A DNA stretch of 64,000 nt from Microbacterium galbinum. Its GTDB lineage: Bacteria > Actinomycetota > Actinomycetes > Actinomycetales > Microbacteriaceae. Positions 50,979-59,700 of the stretch are shown piece after piece. The translations under genes and the position numbers were made by a program. Numbering within the stretch: position 1 is the first letter of the stretch; every line of letters starts with the position of its first letter. Below the pieces are notes generated by a model. The model did no database searches. It was not told where the DNA came from and saw only the letters and a program-made list of their open reading frames with translations. The DNA is taken from positions 1,736,001 through 1,800,000 of the forward strand of contig NZ_JAHWXM010000001.1 of the NCBI RefSeq assembly GCF_023091225.1, written 5' to 3'.

Positions 50979-52292
50979 TCACCAGCGGCCGTGCCGCGCC
51001 TCCCACTCGTCTTCGATCGTGCGGCGGCGCCCGGCCACGAGACCCGCGGGGATCGACACGACGAGCACGCCGATGACGACCATCAACGGCACCTGCCAGC
51101 TCCCGGTGGTCTCGTGCAGCAGACCGATCAGCAGCGGGAAGACCGCGGCGATGCCGTAGCCGATGCTCTGCACGAATCCGCTCAGCGCGACGGCGCTCTC
51201 GGGCGTGCGCGCACGGATGCTGAGCAGCACGAGGCTGAGCGGGAACAGGATCGCCGTGAGCCCGTAGATGATCGCCCACAGCGCCGGGGCGACCGTCGGC
51301 ACGAGCAGCAGACCACCGAGACCCACGACCCCGCAGGCGACCGCGAACAGGAACAGCGGCCGCGTCGCCTGGAAACGCACGATGAGGATCGGCACCAGCA
51401 GCCCGCACGGGAGACCGGCGAGTGCGAAGAGCGAGAGCAGGAATCCGGCCGTCGCGGGGGTGACGCCGGCGATGTCGACCAGCATGGTCGGCAGCCAGGC
51501 GAAGGCGACGTAGGCCATGGTCGATGACGTGCCGAACACCAGCGCCAGCGCCCACGGCAACGGCATCCGCCACAACCGGCCGAACACGCGCGGGCTGGCC
51601 GGCACCGTGGCGATGGGTCCGGTGGCGACGGCCGCGGCATCCGTCAGGTCGTCGACCCCGTCGGTCGGGTCGAGCACAACGTCGGCGGCACGAGCGGATG
51701 TCGTCGACGCGCGCCCGCGTTCACCGATCAGCAGCGCGATCCACGGCAGCAGCGCGAGCACCGCGAACCCGCCCCAGAGCCCGAGCGACACCCGCCAGCC
51801 GAGCGAGTCGGCGACCGGCACGGCGACGAGCGGCGGCACGAAGGTCGAGACCGCCATCATGGTGGAGTACAGCGTCATCATGACGCCGAGACGGTCGGGG
51901 AAGTACTTCTTCACCAGCGGCGGCAGCAGCACGTTGCCCGCGCCGACACCGGCGAACACGACCACGGTCGCGGCGAGCAGGCTCGTCGAGTCGCCCGCGA
52001 AGCCGCGCAGCAGGAGTCCGAGAGACATCAGGGCGAGGGCGCCGACCGCGACACGCTCGAGCCCGAAGCGGCGTTCGACGAGCGGGGTGACCAGCCCGAA
52101 CACGGCGAAGCACACCGGCGGCGCGGCGCCGATGAGGCCGACGATCACGGGCGACACCGGGAAGTCGCGGGAGATGTGGTCGATCACCGGTGACAGCGAG
52201 GCGACCGCCGAACGCAGCGAGAACGCCACGAGCACGATCCCGATCAGCGCGAGAGCCCGCCCCTGCCAGAGCGGGCGGCCCTCCGCGATCAT
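50979..52292 (-). CDS. MFS transporter (CynX/NimT-like)
   Basis: Twelve-helix transporter of 437 residues, with a ~60-residue loop between helices 6 and 7 (SARAADVVLDPTDGVDDL). FSLRSAVASLSPVIDHI in helix 1 and FAGVGAGNVLLPPLVKKYFPDR are typical of the CynX/NimT branch (cyanate, 2-nitroimidazole). ATG 52292 overlaps the purF stop by 4 nt, so translation is coupled to a purine-biosynthesis enzyme. That suggests, but does not prove, transport of a purine-related compound. Confidence 0.9.
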   Translation of the reverse strand: MIAEGRPLWQGRALALIGIVLVAFSLRSAVASLSPVIDHISRDFPVSPVIVGLIGAAPPVCFAVFGLVTPLVERRFGLERVAVGALALMSLGLLLRGFAGDSTSLLAATVVVFAGVGAGNVLLPPLVKKYFPDRLGVMMTLYSTMMAVSTFVPPLVAVPVADSLGWRVSLGLWGGFAVLALLPWIALLIGERGRASTTSARAADVVLDPTDGVDDLTDAAAVATGPIATVPASPRVFGRLWRMPLPWALALVFGTSSTMAYVAFAWLPTMLVDIAGVTPATAGFLLSLFALAGLPCGLLVPILIVRFQATRPLFLFAVACGVVGLGGLLLVPTVAPALWAIIYGLTAILFPLSLVLLSIRARTPESAVALSGFVQSIGYGIAAVFPLLIGLLHETTGSWQVPLMVVIGVLVVSIPAGLVAGRRRTIEDEWEARHGRW

Positions 52293-53761
52293 GAGGTCTG
52301 CGAGCTCTCCACCCAGGCCAGGTACTCGTCGCTCACGGTTCCGGTGACGTACCGGCCGTCGAAGCAGCTCATGTCGAGGTCGTCGACGACCGAGCCCTCG
52401 GTGATCGCGGCCTTCAGGTCGTCGACCTCCTGGTAGACCAGGTGGTCGCAGCCCAGCACCTCGGCGATCTCGGGGATCGTGCGACCGTGCGCGATGAGCT
52501 CGTGACGCGACGGCATGTTGATGCCGTAGACGTGCGGGTGCCGCACGGGCGGCGCCGCCGAGGCGAAGGTCACCGAGATCGCGCCGGCATCCCGCGCCAT
52601 CTGGATGATCTCCTTCGACGTCGTGCCGCGCACGATCGAGTCGTCGATGAGCAGCACGTTCTTGCCCTGGAACTCGGTCGACATCGCGTTGAGCTTCTGG
52701 CGCACGCTCTTCTTGCGCACCGCCTGCCCCGGCATGATGAAGGTGCGGCCGACGTAGCGGTTCTTGTAGAAGCCCTCGCGGTACTCGATGCCGAGCTTGC
52801 GGGCGACCTCCATCGCGGCGGGGCGCGACGAGTCGGGGATGGGCATGACGACGTCGATCTTGTTCATCGGCACGTGCTTCGCGATGGTGTCGGCGAGACG
52901 GTCGCCCATGCGCAGACGCGACTCGTAGACCGAGATGCCGTTCATGACCGAGTCGGGACGCGCGAGGTAGACGTACTCGAACGCGCACGGCGAGAGCTGC
53001 GTCTCGGCGGCGCACTGCTTGGTGTGCAGCTCGCCCTCGGTCGTGATGAAGACGGCCTCACCGGGCTCGACCTCGCGCACGACCTCGTAGTCGCCGTTCT
53101 CGAGCACCAGCGACTCGCTCGCGACGACCCACTCGTCCTTGCCCTCGTTGCCGGGCACGGTCGACGGGCGACGCCCCAGGATCAGCGGGCGGATGCCGAA
53201 CGGATCGCGGAAGGCGAGCAGACCGTAGCCGGCGATCACGGCGATGACGGCGTACGCGCCCTCGATGCGCTCGTGCGTGCGCTCGACGGCCTCGAAGACC
53301 CGCTCGGGGTCGAGGTCGACCGTCGAGGTGGTGTTCTGCAGCTCGCCCGCGAGCACGTTGAGCAGCAGCTCGGTGTCGCTCGACGAGTTGAGGTGGCGGC
53401 GATCGCGCTTCGCCATCTCGGCGGTGAGCTCACGCGTGTTGGTGAGGTTGCCGTTGTGGATGAGGATGATGCCGTACGGCGCGTTCACGTAGAACGGCTG
53501 CATCTCCTCTTCGTTCGATGCCGTGCCCTTGGTCGCGTAGCGCACGTGACCGAGACCGACGTTGCCGAGCAGCGCACGCATGTCGCGGGTACGGAACGCC
53601 TCGCGCACCATCCCCTGCGCCTTGGCGTTGTGCATGACGCCGTTCGCCTCTGCCGTGGCGATGCCCGTCGCATCCTGGCCGCGATGCTGCAGCAGGAGGA
53701 GAGCGTCGTAGATGTCCTGGTTGACCGGGGCCGTCCCCACCATTCCGACGATGCCGCACAT
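52289..53761 (-). CDS. purF: Amidophosphoribosyltransferase
   Basis: First committed enzyme of purine synthesis, forming 5-phosphoribosylamine from PRPP and glutamine; 490 residues. The glutaminase nucleophile is Cys2 (MCGIVGMVG), exposed directly after removal of Met, with no longer propeptide. The PRPP motif is VLLIDDSIVRGTTS. purM is 6 bp upstream on the same strand; an MFS gene overlaps downstream. Confidence 0.97.
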   Translation of the reverse strand: MCGIVGMVGTAPVNQDIYDALLLLQHRGQDATGIATAEANGVMHNAKAQGMVREAFRTRDMRALLGNVGLGHVRYATKGTASNEEEMQPFYVNAPYGIILIHNGNLTNTRELTAEMAKRDRRHLNSSSDTELLLNVLAGELQNTTSTVDLDPERVFEAVERTHERIEGAYAVIAVIAGYGLLAFRDPFGIRPLILGRRPSTVPGNEGKDEWVVASESLVLENGDYEVVREVEPGEAVFITTEGELHTKQCAAETQLSPCAFEYVYLARPDSVMNGISVYESRLRMGDRLADTIAKHVPMNKIDVVMPIPDSSRPAAMEVARKLGIEYREGFYKNRYVGRTFIMPGQAVRKKSVRQKLNAMSTEFQGKNVLLIDDSIVRGTTSKEIIQMARDAGAISVTFASAAPPVRHPHVYGINMPSRHELIAHGRTIPEIAEVLGCDHLVYQEVDDLKAAITEGSVVDDLDMSCFDGRYVTGTVSDEYLAWVESSQTS

Positions 53762-53767
53762 GGGGTT

Positions 53768-54883
53768 TTACTTCGCTCCGTCCGCGTAGGCGCCCACGAG
53801 GCGCACCGCTCCGCCGTCGACGCCCTTGGCGCCCTGTTCGAACTCTCCTGCCGGACGCCCGTCGAAACGCACCGTGCCGACCTGCCACGCGGGCATGCCC
53901 TCGGCCTGGAGCGCCGCGATCGCGGCATCCTTCGCGCTGTCGGAGACCACCGCGAGGAACCCGATACCCAGGTTCCAGGTGCCCTCCGCCGACTCGAGCG
54001 ACGAACCGGCGATGTCGCTGAGCACGCGGAAGACCGGGCTCGGCGACCACGTGCTGCGGTCGACCTCGGCCCAGCTGCCCTGCGGGAGCACGCGGGCGAG
54101 GTTCGCCGCGATGCCGCCGCCGGTGACGTGGCTGAGCGCGTGCACCGCGCCCGGGATGGCGTCGATGAGACGCAGCAGGGGAAGCGTGTAGAGGCGGGTC
54201 GGCTCGAGCAGGGCCTCGCCCCACGTGCCGCCGAGGTCGGCCGAGTTGTCGCCGTACGAGATGCCGGCGCCCGTGATGATGTGACGCACGAGCGAGTAGC
54301 CGTTGGAGTGCAGACCGCTCGAGGCGATCGCGAGCACCGCGTCGCCGTCGGTCACGCGGTCGGCGCCGAGGATCGCATCGGCCTCGACGACACCGGTCGC
54401 GGCACCCGCGACGTCGTAGTCGCGCGGACCCAGCAGACCCGGGTGCTCGGCCGTCTCGCCGCCCACCAGCGCGGTGCCCGTCGCGGCGCACGCCTCGGCG
54501 ATGCCGCGCACGATGTCGGCGATGCGCTGGGGGAAGACCTTGCCGCAGGCGATGTAGTCGGTCATGAAGAGCGGCTTCGCTCCCACCACGACGATGTCGT
54601 CGACGACCATGCCGACCAGGTCCTGGCCGATCGTGTCGTGCTTGTCGATCGCCTGGGCGATCGCGACCTTCGTGCCGACGCCGTCGGTGCTGGTCGCGAG
54701 CAGCGGGCGGCGGAAGTCGCGCAGCGCGCTCGCGTCGAAGAGACCGGCGAATCCGCCGACGCCTCCGAGCACTTCGGGGCCGTGCGTCGCCCGCACGGAC
54801 GACTTCATCAGCTCGACGGCGAGGTCGCCGGCAGCGGTATCGACGCCGGCTTCGGAATAGGGATTGGTGGGGGAGGCAGCCAC
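53768..54883 (-). CDS. purM: Phosphoribosylformylglycinamidine cyclo-ligase
   Basis: AIR synthetase, fifth step of purine synthesis, 371 residues. Typical blocks: NPYSEAGVDTAAGD, GGFAGLFDAS, STDGVGTKVAIAQ, GQDLVGMVVDDIVVVGAKPL, and SSGLHSNGYSLVR. Start ATG 54883. Forms an operon with purF. Confidence 0.97.
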   Translation of the reverse strand: MAASPTNPYSEAGVDTAAGDLAVELMKSSVRATHGPEVLGGVGGFAGLFDASALRDFRRPLLATSTDGVGTKVAIAQAIDKHDTIGQDLVGMVVDDIVVVGAKPLFMTDYIACGKVFPQRIADIVRGIAEACAATGTALVGGETAEHPGLLGPRDYDVAGAATGVVEADAILGADRVTDGDAVLAIASSGLHSNGYSLVRHIITGAGISYGDNSADLGGTWGEALLEPTRLYTLPLLRLIDAIPGAVHALSHVTGGGIAANLARVLPQGSWAEVDRSTWSPSPVFRVLSDIAGSSLESAEGTWNLGIGFLAVVSDSAKDAAIAALQAEGMPAWQVGTVRFDGRPAGEFEQGAKGVDGGAVRLVGAYADGAK

Positions 54884-54962
54884 GCGTCCAGCCTACCGCC
54901 CGCCGGGCGTGCCGAGATGCGATCGGCTCCTGCGGAGGGAGGCGATCGCATCGGCGTCACCG

Positions 54963-55175
54963 TCAGCGCTGAGCGTCGTCAGCCCCGTCGACATCGTCGG
55001 CCGTGTCGCGTTCTCCTCCGGCATCCGCGGCGTCGCCGTGCCGCGCGTCGCCTTCGCCGGTCACACCCCAGGGCGCGGTCCCCGTCTCCATCCCGCTCAT
55101 CGCTCCGGACTCTCCGTCGGCACCGTCGGCGGCCGGGCCCTCGCCCGTGCGTTCGTTCTCCTGATTGCGCATCAT
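54963..55175 (-). CDS. Small hydrophilic acidic protein, unknown
   Basis: Seventy residues, rich in G, D, E and A, no hydrophobic segment (GEGPAADGADGESGAMSG). ATG 55175 is preceded by AGAGGAAGAG, a good Shine-Dalgarno, which supports translation. It lies upstream of purM on the same strand. I recognise no family. Confidence 0.5.
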   Translation of the reverse strand: MMRNQENERTGEGPAADGADGESGAMSGMETGTAPWGVTGEGDARHGDAADAGGERDTADDVDGADDAQR

Positions 55176-55330
55176 CTCTTCCTCTCGTCCGCGGGCAGCG
55201 GATGGCCCACTTCCCCCGGTCTACGCCTCGACGGTCGAAAGGGCGCGCGGGTTGACGCGGCGAGCGGCAGCGGTTAGCACTGCTTCCCGGATTCTCACCC
55301 CGAGCGCGGCCACAGCCCTACGATGGGGCC

Positions 55331-55936
55331 ATGGCCGACAAGCCGCAGTGGCTCATCCGCGAAGACGCGAGCGTTCCGGTGCTCGTCGCGCTCGCGCTGC
55401 GCCAGGCCCTCGGCATCCGCGTTCCCGACGATCTGCCGACTCTGCGCGATCTGCCGGTGCGCGCGCCGGATGCCGCCGACGCCACGTCGGCCATCGAGAA
55501 GCAGTGGCGCGACTACTGGGACATGACGGTCGAGCCGCGCGCTCACCCCTCCGGTGTTCCCCTCGAACTGATCGACGGTTTCGACACGCTCGTGGCGCTG
55601 CCCGCCTCCGGCGCGGAAGAGCTCGGGGCGGGGATCGCCGCGCACGCGGCATCCGCTCTGCGCTACGCGCGCGCCGCGCACGACCGCTACGTGAAGTCGA
55701 TGAAGAGCCACACCGGCGGCGACGCCTACCGGGCGTACGCCAGCGCGATCGCCGAGTTCGAGCGCGACATCGGCCGGCGGGCCCATTCGTTCGAGCTGAA
55801 CGTGCAGGTGCTGCCGTTCTCGCAGCGCGGCATCTGGTGGATCGGTGATCTGACCGTCGCGGTGACCGACGGTCTGCGCCGAGACATCGTGGCGTTCGAC
55901 TCGGCCATCCGGCCGGTCATCGCCGAACTGGCCTGA
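55331..55936 (+). CDS. Hypothetical protein, 201 residues
   Basis: Soluble alpha-helical-looking protein with no recognised domain (QWLIREDASVPVLVALALRQ at the N-terminus, AIEKQWRDYWDMTVEPRAHP later). ATG 55331 is 6 nt after a TACGAT -10 element (leaderless), which favours a real gene, as does normal high-GC codon bias. Converges with the small membrane protein gene downstream. Confidence 0.75.
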   Translation: MADKPQWLIREDASVPVLVALALRQALGIRVPDDLPTLRDLPVRAPDAADATSAIEKQWRDYWDMTVEPRAHPSGVPLELIDGFDTLVALPASGAEELGAGIAAHAASALRYARAAHDRYVKSMKSHTGGDAYRAYASAIAEFERDIGRRAHSFELNVQVLPFSQRGIWWIGDLTVAVTDGLRRDIVAFDSAIRPVIAELA

Positions 55937-55939
55937 GGG

Positions 55940-56347
55940 TCAGTCGCGCTCGGGGGCGTGTGCGTCGGCGTCGGATGCCGCGGCTTCGGGTGCCGCCTGC
56001 GCTCCGGGTGCCGTCTGCGCTCCGGGTGCCTCGTCGTGGATCTCGATGATCGTCTCGCGGTCGACGCGCACGACCCGGTCGTGCCGGCGGCCGGTGCGCT
56101 CCAGGATCAGCGCGACGACACCGCCGAGGGCGATCCCGATCGGCACCGTCCACAGCAGCAGGAATCCGAAGACCTGCCCGGGCGGGTAGACGACGTCGAG
56201 GGCCTGCGACTCCTCGAAGCTGCCGGTGAAGGTGAGGATGCCGGCGGCGATCACACCCAGCACGACACCGATACCCATGAACACGCCGTACCGCGGCACG
56301 TGGCGCACGGTCGCTTCGACGGTCTGCGGGGTCTCGGAGGAGGACAT
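55940..56347 (-). CDS. Small two-helix membrane protein
   Basis: Protein of 135 residues with two hydrophobic helices (YGVFMGIGVVLGVIAAGILTF; GFLLLWTVPIGIALGGVVAL) and a charged C-terminal tail with QTAPGAQAAPEAA repeats. ATG 56347 has GGGGGT and GGGAG upstream; extension of the frame would run into the repeat block. Family unknown to me. Confidence 0.7.
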   Translation of the reverse strand: MSSSETPQTVEATVRHVPRYGVFMGIGVVLGVIAAGILTFTGSFEESQALDVVYPPGQVFGFLLLWTVPIGIALGGVVALILERTGRRHDRVVRVDRETIIEIHDEAPGAQTAPGAQAAPEAAASDADAHAPERD

Positions 56348-56750
56348 ACCCCCATTCTCCCACCGTTCCCTGCGGGCCGCGGCACGTCCTTCGTCTCGTC
56401 GCTCCGCTCCTCGCTCAGGAGCCGGGTGTCTGCGGCCCCTGAGACCCGGCTCCTGAGCGAGCGGAGCGAGACGAACGGCCACACGCAGCGGAGGAGAACT
56501 CGCGCTCCGCAGGAAGCATCCGCCGTTCTGATCCTGCGGAAGGCGAGATCTCCTCCGCTGGGAAGGCGAGATCTCCTCCGTCACGGGAGGAGAACTCCGC
56601 GTCGGGCGGATGCTTCGCCCAGAAGCCTCCGCCCATCACCGAGAACTCCGCCCATCGCCGCGTCGCTCCGCCCGTCACGGAGCCCTCCGCCCGACGCCCC
56701 GACGACGAACCGCCCTCCCGCGCGATGCGGAAGGGCGGTTCGATCGGGTG
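56348..56750. repeat. Intergenic cluster of dispersed repeats (no gene seen)
   Basis: 56387-56480: hairpin with arms CCTTCGTCTCGTCGCTCCGC... and ...GCGGAGCGAGACGAACGG around CAGGAGCCGGGTGTC / GACCCGGCTCCTG. 56490-56700: a series of GGAGGAGAACTCGCGC..., GGCGAGATCTCCTCCG (twice) and CGGAGGAGAACTCCGC... words, i.e. tandem variants of the third repeat family. 56707-56741 is the terminator of the HtaA gene. Confidence 0.8.
56707..56741 (-). terminator. Hairpin behind the HtaA-family gene
   Basis: GAACCGCCCT and AGGGCGGTTC form a perfect 10-bp stem with a 15-nt loop, 10 nt after the stop. No clear T-run follows. Confidence 0.5.
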
Positions 56751-59700
56751 TCAGACCTCGGTGGTCGTGACGGACGACTCGGCCGTCGAGCGGCTGCGGC
56801 GTCCGATGAGCACGCCGCCCGTGCCGACGAGGGCCACGACCACGAGTCCGCCGACGATCCAGACCCAGACCGGCACGCCGCCCTGCTCGTCGGCGACCTC
56901 GGTGACGGCGGTGACCGCGGTGGTCGCCTCCGACTCGGTCTCCTCGTCGTCGGCCGGGGCCGCGACTCCGCAGTCCGCACCGACGGGGATGACGGCGCTG
57001 ACCGGGTCGAGCGCCTCGCCCGCGGCGTAGGTGCCGAAGGCGGCGGCACCGGCCTCGGTGAGCGTCGACGGGATGCCGTCGAGCGTGATCACTCCGTCGA
57101 CCGCGCTGACGTCGGCCAGCGGGAACTCGGCGAACCGCACGTCCTTCAGGTCGATGGCCTCGCCGGACTGCGTGGTGCCGGTGACGTCGACCACGATGTA
57201 GCCGGTGTCGCCCGCGAGCTCGAGGCGGAAGTTCGCCAGCGTCGTGTTCAGCGCGCCGTCGTGGCCCGTGAAGTTGATGCTGCCGCCGTAGGTCACGAGG
57301 CCCGCGTCGCTCTCGTCGTCGTACGAGCCGGAGCCGTTCGACCACACGAAGTCGGGGTACTGGTAGACCACGTCGGTGAGCGTCCAGCCGCCCTTCGCGA
57401 TGCCCTCGATGTAGGTGCGGAACGACTCCTTGTATCCCCAGTTCAGGCTCGCGCCCTCGACGGTGCAGGCGCCGATCACGACGGTCTCACGGGCCAGCGT
57501 GAAGACGAGTCCGCGGGTCACCGAGCCCTGGAGGGTGAGCGTGTGCTCACCGTTCTCGAGCGTGGCGGGCAACGTGCCGGTCCACGTGGCGACACCGTTG
57601 GCGTCGGCATCCACCGTGCCGAGCAGGACGGGCGTCGAATACACGACGACCTGGATGTCCTTCTCGTTCGGCTCGAAACCGGATGCCGTGATCGTCGCCG
57701 TCTTGCCCGACTGCAGGGCGGTGAGGTTCTCGTCGTCGATCTCGATACCGGTGGTCGCCGGAGGCGTGGCCGGGAGGGCCGCCTTCTTGACGACCGCCGC
57801 GGCCGCCGCGACGGTGCCGGTCGATCCGCTCGGAGCCGCGGCTGCGGAACCGATCGTGAACGTGACCGGGCTCAGAGTCGTCGAGTACCCCTGGAACACC
57901 TGGTTGACGCCGGCGGAGGTGATGGATGCCGGGGCCGACGTGTAGGTGACCGCGCCGTTCGCCGTGGTCTTGCCCGCACGCGACAGGTCGAGCGTCGCGA
58001 ACGGCACCTGGCTTCCGCCGTTGGTCACGTAGAGCGTCGCCGCATTCGCCGAGGTGAAGCGGATCTGCGGGTTGGCGACCGTGACATCGAGGATGCCGCC
58101 GTGACCGGTGAACCGGACCGCGCCCACGTACGAGACCGCGCCGAGGCCGGTCGCGGGGTCGTAGGTGCTGCCGGTCGCCTGTCCGAACTGGAACAGTCCG
58201 TCGGCGCGCGTGGCACCACCGGTGACCTCGATCGCGCCCTTGGCGATGTTGCCCGTGATGTAGCTCAGGAACGAGCTCGACACGTCCCAGCGCAGCGATC
58301 CACCGGGGACGGTCGCGACCGGAGCGGTCGGAGTGACCGGGGGCTTCGGGGGCTTCGGGGGCTGCGGCGGCTTCGGGCCGAAGATCTTGTCCCACTGCGC
58401 CTCGGTGACCGTCACCGTGCTGCGGGCGTAGATCGTCGATGCGGTCGGCATCGTGTGCTGCTGCCAGCTGATGACCTCGTACGTCTTGGTGCGGTCGAGC
58501 GCGCTCGCCGCCGCCGTGAGGTCGACCGAGTAGCCGCCGCCCGAGACGCTGCGCACGAACTGCATCGCGATGAAGCCGCCCTCGGCGGTGACGTCCGCCT
58601 CGGTGCCCTTCTCGATGAGCGCGACGTACGCACCCGTGATCGAGCCGTGCTTCGAACCGGTCGCCGTGACGGTCAGGCCGTTCTGGGCGGTCGCGGACGT
58701 CACCGCGGTCGTCACCTTCGGGCCGTCCAGGGGACCGAACACCGCATCCCACTGCGCATCCGTCACGTTCACGGCCTGACGCGCGTAGATCGTCGACGCG
58801 GTCGGGAGGGTGTGCTGCTGCCAGACGATCACCTCATACGACTTCGACCGGTCAAGACCCGCCTTCGCCGCCACCAGATCGACACTGAACGCACCACCGG
58901 ACACGTTGCGCACGAACTGCATCGCCGCGAACCCACCACCGGCGGTCACATCCGCCTCGGTACCCGCTTCGATCAGCGCCACATACGCACCCGTGATCGG
59001 CCCCAGGTTCGATCCCGACGCAGCGACCGTCAGACCCTCGGTCGACGCCACCGACACCGCACCCGACACGGTCGGGCTGCTCGGTGGGAACACCGTGTTC
59101 CACTGAGCATCCGTCACGTTCACGGCCTGACGCGCGTAGATCGTCGACGCGGTCGGGAGGGTGTGCTGCTGCCAGACGATGACCTCATACGACTTCGACC
59201 GGTCAAGACCCGCCTTCGCCGCCACCAGATCAACGCTGAACGCACCACCGGACACGTTGCGCACGAACTGCATCGCCGCGAACCCACCACCGGCGGTCAC
59301 ATCCGCCTCGGTACCCGCCTCGATCAGCGCCACATACGCACCCGTGATCGAACCCAGCTGGGAGCCTCCGGCCGTGACGGTCAGACCGTCCTCGGTCGCC
59401 GTCTTCACCGTCGCGGTCGCGACGGGTGCCTCGGCGTAGTTCAGGGCGACGCTGCGCTCCTGCTCGGCGTTCACGACGCCGCCGGCGGCGTAGGTGTAGA
59501 CACCGTACGCACCGGGCTTGGCCGCGGAGTCCTTCAGCGTGAGCGTCGCGGTGAACGTGCCGTCCGCCGCGATGTCGACCCACTGACTGCGGATGGTCGG
59601 CTGGAATGCCTCCGGAACCTGGTTCAGCACGGTCTCGGAGAGCGCCCAGAGCTGAGAGCCGATCGAGCGGTTCGCAGAAGGAGCGGATGCCGACGGCTTC

